DNA of 7,527 bases from Deltaproteobacteria bacterium (GTDB taxonomy: Bacteria; Desulfobacterota; Binatia; Binatales; Binataceae): assembly GCA_021799555.1 (NCBI GenBank), contig JAJZAG010000187.1, forward strand, positions 1 through 7,527, read 5' to 3'. Below the pieces are notes generated by a model, which was not told the DNA's origin, did no database searches, and worked only from the letters and a program-made list of their open reading frames with translations. Positions 4,342 through 7,527 of this stretch are shown here, one piece after another. Each line of letters begins with the position of its first letter. The stretch's first letter is position 1. The position numbers and the translations under genes are program-made.

Positions 4342-6539
4342 TGTCCCAGCGCGTGACCGTCAACCTTGGTATTCCCGAAGCTCCGCGCGAGGTAACCGTC
4401 GTCATCCCCGACGACGAGCCGATACCGTGGCAGCTTGGCGATCACTTCGCGATCGTCGGCGCTGAGACTCCGCGCGTCGACGGCCCCGCCAAGGCGACGG
4501 GAGCCGCGCGATACACCTACGATATCGCCCTGCCCGGGATGCTCTACGGCGCGATTGTGCGCAGCCCGTATCCGCGCGCACACGTGAAGAACGTCGATCT
4601 CACGCGCGCCATGCGGATTCCGGGCGTCCGCGCAGCGCTCACGATTACCGACGGCGAAATTCGTTTCGCCGGGCAAGAGGTCGCCGCCGTGGCCGCGATC
4701 AGCTCCGATATCGCCGCCGACGCGCTCGCGCGAATCAAAGTCGATTACGAACCGCTGCCGTTCGTCGTCGAGATGGATGCCGCTTCCGCTGACGGTGCGC
4801 CGAGCGTCTTCAGCGGCTCGAACGTCGGCAAGCCGCAAATCTCGAATCACGGCGACGTCGAACGCGCGCTCGCCGCGGCACAGTATCGAATCGAGGCGAC
4901 CTACACGACTCCCGTACAGACCCACGTCTCGCTCGAAACCCACGGCGCGGTCGCGCACTTCGACGGCGGCGCACTCACGGTATGGTGCTCGACGCAGGGC
5001 GTCTTCACCGTGCGCGACGACCTTGCGGTGCTGTTCAATCTTCCGCCCGATAAAGTTCGCGTGATCACCGATTATCTCGGCGGTGGATTCGGTTCCAAGT
5101 TCGGCGCGAGTCCTGAAATCGTCATCGCCGCGCGCCTGGCCAAAGAGTCAGGCGCCCCGGTGAAGCTGATGCTGCCGCGCGGCGACGAGCATCTGGCCAC
5201 CGGCAATCGCCCCAACGCCGAGCAGAAAGTCCGCTTCGGCGCCGACGCCTCAGGCAAGCTCGTCGCGATCGATCTCGTCCAGCGCGGCAGCGGCGGAATC
5301 GGCGCCGGCTCGGGCAGCGCCGGCCCGTTCAAGATGGTCTATCCGTGTCCCAACGTTCGCACTGAGGAGCGCAACGTCTATACCAACGCCGGACCGTCCT
5401 CGCCGATGCGCGCGCCCGGATGGCCGCAAGGCGCGTTCGCGCTTGAGATGGCGATGGACGAGATGGCGCGCAAGCTCAAGCTCGACCGTCTCGAATTTCG
5501 TCGCCGCAACAACTCGAATCCTGTTCGCGCGATCGAGCTCGAACTCGGCGCGCGGGCCTTCGGATGGCCGGAAAAAAGCGCCGCGCCGAAATCGAGCGGC
5601 CCGATCCGCCGCGGAATCGGCGTTGCCTGCGCCGCATGGCACGCCGTCGGCGCATCCGGACCCGAGGCGCTCGCGATCGCGTATCGCGACGGACGCGTCG
5701 AAATCCGCTGCGGCACGCAGGATATCGGCACCGGCACGCGCACCGCGCTCGCGATCGTCGCCGCCGAAGAGCTCGGCCTCCCGATCGCGCAAATCTCGGC
5801 CGAAATCGGCGACACGCGTTATCCGTTCTCGCTGCCCTCGGGCGGAAGCATGAGCTCGCCGTCGAACACGCCCGCGATCCGTCAGGCCGCCGCGCACCTG
5901 AAGGCCAAGCTGTTCAAGATTGCCGCGCCGGCGCTTGGCGCGGAGCCGTCCGACCTCGAAGCGCGCGACGGCGCGATCCGGGTGCGCTTCGATCCCGCGC
6001 GCAGAGTTGCCTTCAAAGACGTATGCCGCCGAATTCCGGGCGATTCGATCTCCGCCGGCGGCGAACGGATCCCCAATTACGCCGCCTATCGGCCCGACCA
6101 GGCCGGATGCCAATTCGCTGAAGTCGAAGTTGATACCGAAACGGGCGTCGCACGCGTGCTCCGCGTCGTCGCCGTACATGACGCGGGCACGATGATCGAT
6201 CCGCTCACTTCGCGCAGCCAGATCAACGGCGGCGTCCTGATGGGAATCGGCTACGCGCTTTTCGAGACGCGCCGGATGGACCCGCAGATCGGGTTGATGG
6301 TCAATCCGACGATGGACGATTACAAGCTTGTCGGCCCGCTCGACGTTCCGCAAATCGACGTGATGTTCCTTAACGTCTTCAACGGCGGGACCAATACCGG
6401 CGTACTCGGAATCGGCGAAGTCGCCCATGTCGCGAGCGCTGCTGCCGTCGCCTGCGCGGTCAGCGACGCGATCGGCGCTCCGATACGGGCATTGCCGATG
6501 ACGCCCGACCGCATTCTCGCGGCGCTGGAGCACGCCTGA
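4341..6539 (+). CDS. Molybdopterin-cofactor subunit of a xanthine dehydrogenase/aldehyde oxidase-family hydroxylase (PaoC-like), 732 aa
   Basis: Catalytic subunit binding the Mo cofactor and hydroxylating an aldehyde or N-heterocycle; the substrate cannot be read from sequence. The RVDGPAKATGAARYTYDI segment (45-62) opens the small N-terminal domain. The cofactor-binding region shows GGGFGSKFG (247-255), MRAPGWPQGAFALE (356-369), the DIGTGTRTA loop (461-469) and the PSGGSMSSPSNT loop (499-510). The active-site base should be E693 in GVLGIGEVAH, corresponding to the glutamate near 692 in E. coli PaoC, which I recall to be of about the same length. The usual proline after that glutamate is Val. 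There is no signal peptide, so export would rely on the small subunit's Tat leader. The start ATG 4341 overlaps the previous stop (TAATG); the open frame back to 3975 is a shadow over the small subunit gene. It overlaps the FAD gene by one base (TGATG). Confidence 0.92.
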   Translation: MSQRVTVNLGIPEAPREVTVVIPDDEPIPWQLGDHFAIVGAETPRVDGPAKATGAARYTYDIALPGMLYGAIVRSPYPRAHVKNVDLTRAMRIPGVRAALTITDGEIRFAGQEVAAVAAISSDIAADALARIKVDYEPLPFVVEMDAASADGAPSVFSGSNVGKPQISNHGDVERALAAAQYRIEATYTTPVQTHVSLETHGAVAHFDGGALTVWCSTQGVFTVRDDLAVLFNLPPDKVRVITDYLGGGFGSKFGASPEIVIAARLAKESGAPVKLMLPRGDEHLATGNRPNAEQKVRFGADASGKLVAIDLVQRGSGGIGAGSGSAGPFKMVYPCPNVRTEERNVYTNAGPSSPMRAPGWPQGAFALEMAMDEMARKLKLDRLEFRRRNNSNPVRAIELELGARAFGWPEKSAAPKSSGPIRRGIGVACAAWHAVGASGPEALAIAYRDGRVEIRCGTQDIGTGTRTALAIVAAEELGLPIAQISAEIGDTRYPFSLPSGGSMSSPSNTPAIRQAAAHLKAKLFKIAAPALGAEPSDLEARDGAIRVRFDPARRVAFKDVCRRIPGDSISAGGERIPNYAAYRPDQAGCQFAEVEVDTETGVARVLRVVAVHDAGTMIDPLTSRSQINGGVLMGIGYALFETRRMDPQIGLMVNPTMDDYKLVGPLDVPQIDVMFLNVFNGGTNTGVLGIGEVAHVASAAAVACAVSDAIGAPIRALPMTPDRILAALEHA

Positions 6540-7527
6540 TGAAGCAGTTTTCCATCGTCGCGCCCGCCGACCTCGAGCACGCAAGCCGGCTTCTCGCCGC
6601 TCCAGATACCGCCGCGCTAGCCGGCGGCGTCGATGTCCTCGACCTCCGCAAGCAGGCGATCGCCGAGCCGGCGACCTCGGTAAATCTCAAAGCCCTCGCG
6701 GGTCTCGACGCGATCGAAGTTAAGCCCGGTGGGGAATTGCATATCGGCGCGCTGGTCAAGCTTCATGCGGTCGCGACAGCTCCAATTCTGCAAGAACGCT
6801 TTACGGCGATCTCGCTCGCCGCAGGCGAGGCGGCGACGCCGCAGATTCGCAACCTGGCGACTGTCGGTGGAAATCTTCTCCAGCGGCCGCGATGCTGGTA
6901 TTTTCGTAATCCGCTTGTCAACTGCCTCAAAAAGGGCGGCGACCGCTGCTATTCGATCGGCGGACTTAATCGCTACCACGCAATTCTCGGCGGCGGACCG
7001 TCCTTTATCGTGCATCCCTCGAACCTTGCGCCCGCGTTGATCGCATACGGTGCGAGCGCCCGGATTACCGGGCCGGCCGGTGAACGCGTCGTCGCACTCG
7101 AAAAGTTTTTTACGCTGCCCGCCGTCGACCCGAAGCGCGAGAACGACCTTCGCGCCGGCGAAATAATTACCGGCGTGATCGTGCCGCCGCCCGCGCCCGG
7201 TGCGCGCAGCATCTACCTGGAAGTGCGCGAAAAACAGAGCTTCGACTGGCCGCTCGCGAGCGTCGCTGTAGTGCTCACGCTTTCTGGCAACGGCAAATCC
7301 GTCCGCGACGTAAAAATCGTTCTCGGCGCCGTCGCACCGATTCCGTGGCGCGTACCCGCCGCCGAACAAGCCGTCATCGGCGCCCCGCTCGATGAAGCTC
7401 ATGCGCGCGCCGCCGCCGATGCCGCGCTGGCGGGCGCGCAGCCGATGTCCGATAACGCCTACAAGATCACGATCGCCAAGACGATCGTGCGCCGCGCGCT
7501 CCTCGCGGCTGCCAAACCCGCGGCGGC
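6539..7527 (+). CDS. FAD-binding subunit of the molybdenum hydroxylase (PaoB-like), 3' end beyond the window
   Basis: Middle subunit that takes electrons from the iron-sulfur clusters and passes them to the final acceptor through FAD. The frame is open for 329 codons to the window edge; since relatives are about 320-330 residues, only the last few should be missing. The FAD-binding signature is LAGGVDVLDLRK (27-38), and the second FAD region is TPQIRNLATVGGNLLQ (100-115), followed directly by RPRCWYFRNP. Cysteines 119, 129 and 137 (CX9CX7C) lie in an insert also found in PaoB, where it binds a [4Fe-4S] cluster; a fourth ligand was not identified. The GLNRYHAILGGGPSFIVHPSNLAPAL segment (142-167) also matches the PaoB type. 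The ATG at 6539 shares a base with the stop of the Mo subunit gene. Chaperone or cofactor-maturation genes may follow outside the window. Confidence 0.9.
   Translation, partial: MKQFSIVAPADLEHASRLLAAPDTAALAGGVDVLDLRKQAIAEPATSVNLKALAGLDAIEVKPGGELHIGALVKLHAVATAPILQERFTAISLAAGEAATPQIRNLATVGGNLLQRPRCWYFRNPLVNCLKKGGDRCYSIGGLNRYHAILGGGPSFIVHPSNLAPALIAYGASARITGPAGERVVALEKFFTLPAVDPKRENDLRAGEIITGVIVPPPAPGARSIYLEVREKQSFDWPLASVAVVLTLSGNGKSVRDVKIVLGAVAPIPWRVPAAEQAVIGAPLDEAHARAAADAALAGAQPMSDNAYKITIAKTIVRRALLAAAKPAA

Noticed and set aside
4272..4958. Minus-strand open frame of 228 codons
   Set aside because: It is antisense to clear hydroxylase genes with conserved motifs and has shadow-like composition.
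5250..6584. Long minus-strand open frame of 444 codons
   Set aside because: It lies wholly opposite the Mo-subunit gene, has the Arg/Asp/Ala-rich make-up of a G+C-rich shadow, and shows no recognisable domain.

Overview
The window is a G+C-rich stretch of bacterial chromosome, all main genes on the + strand, densely packed with start/stop overlaps. The organism cannot be named from it. The Tat-exported molybdenum enzyme and the HvfC/BufC-like gene suggest a Gram-negative-type, probably soil or environmental bacterium; Proteobacteria, Acidobacteriota and Binatota-like lineages all remain possible.

Layout. (1) 1-378: 3' end of a gene resembling the DNA-binding-domain protein HvfC/BufC (DUF2063), cut by the window edge. 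(2) 413-1510: a 365-residue GNAT-type acetyltransferase. (3) 1509-2616: an accessory insert carrying a Phd/YefM antitoxin and RelE/ParE toxin pair behind a perfect 24-bp palindrome, plus a small unrecognised ORF on the opposite strand. This insert is bounded by a 121-bp direct repeat: the last 40 codons of the acetyltransferase gene occur again just after the toxin gene, as a dead copy with two in-frame stops. (4) 2666-7527: an apparent operon of five genes: a CopD-like four-helix membrane protein, a second membrane protein of unknown family, and the three subunits of a molybdenum hydroxylase of the xanthine dehydrogenase/PaoABC type, in the order [2Fe-2S] subunit (with Tat signal), Mo-cofactor subunit, FAD subunit. 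The FAD subunit is still open at the window end but is near full length.

How the genes work together. The three hydroxylase subunits should form one enzyme passing electrons from the Mo site through two [2Fe-2S] clusters to FAD. Only the small subunit has a Tat leader, so the folded complex is probably exported by hitchhiking, as for E. coli PaoABC. The two membrane proteins are translationally coupled to each other and lie 12 bp upstream of the enzyme genes, so a membrane-anchoring or electron-accepting role is an attractive but unproven idea.

The least ordinary feature is the repeat-bounded toxin-antitoxin insert at the 3' end of the acetyltransferase gene. It looks like the footprint of an integration or duplication that rebuilt the gene end on one side and left the displaced end to decay on the other. 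No integrase or transposase gene, tRNA, rRNA or CRISPR array was found.
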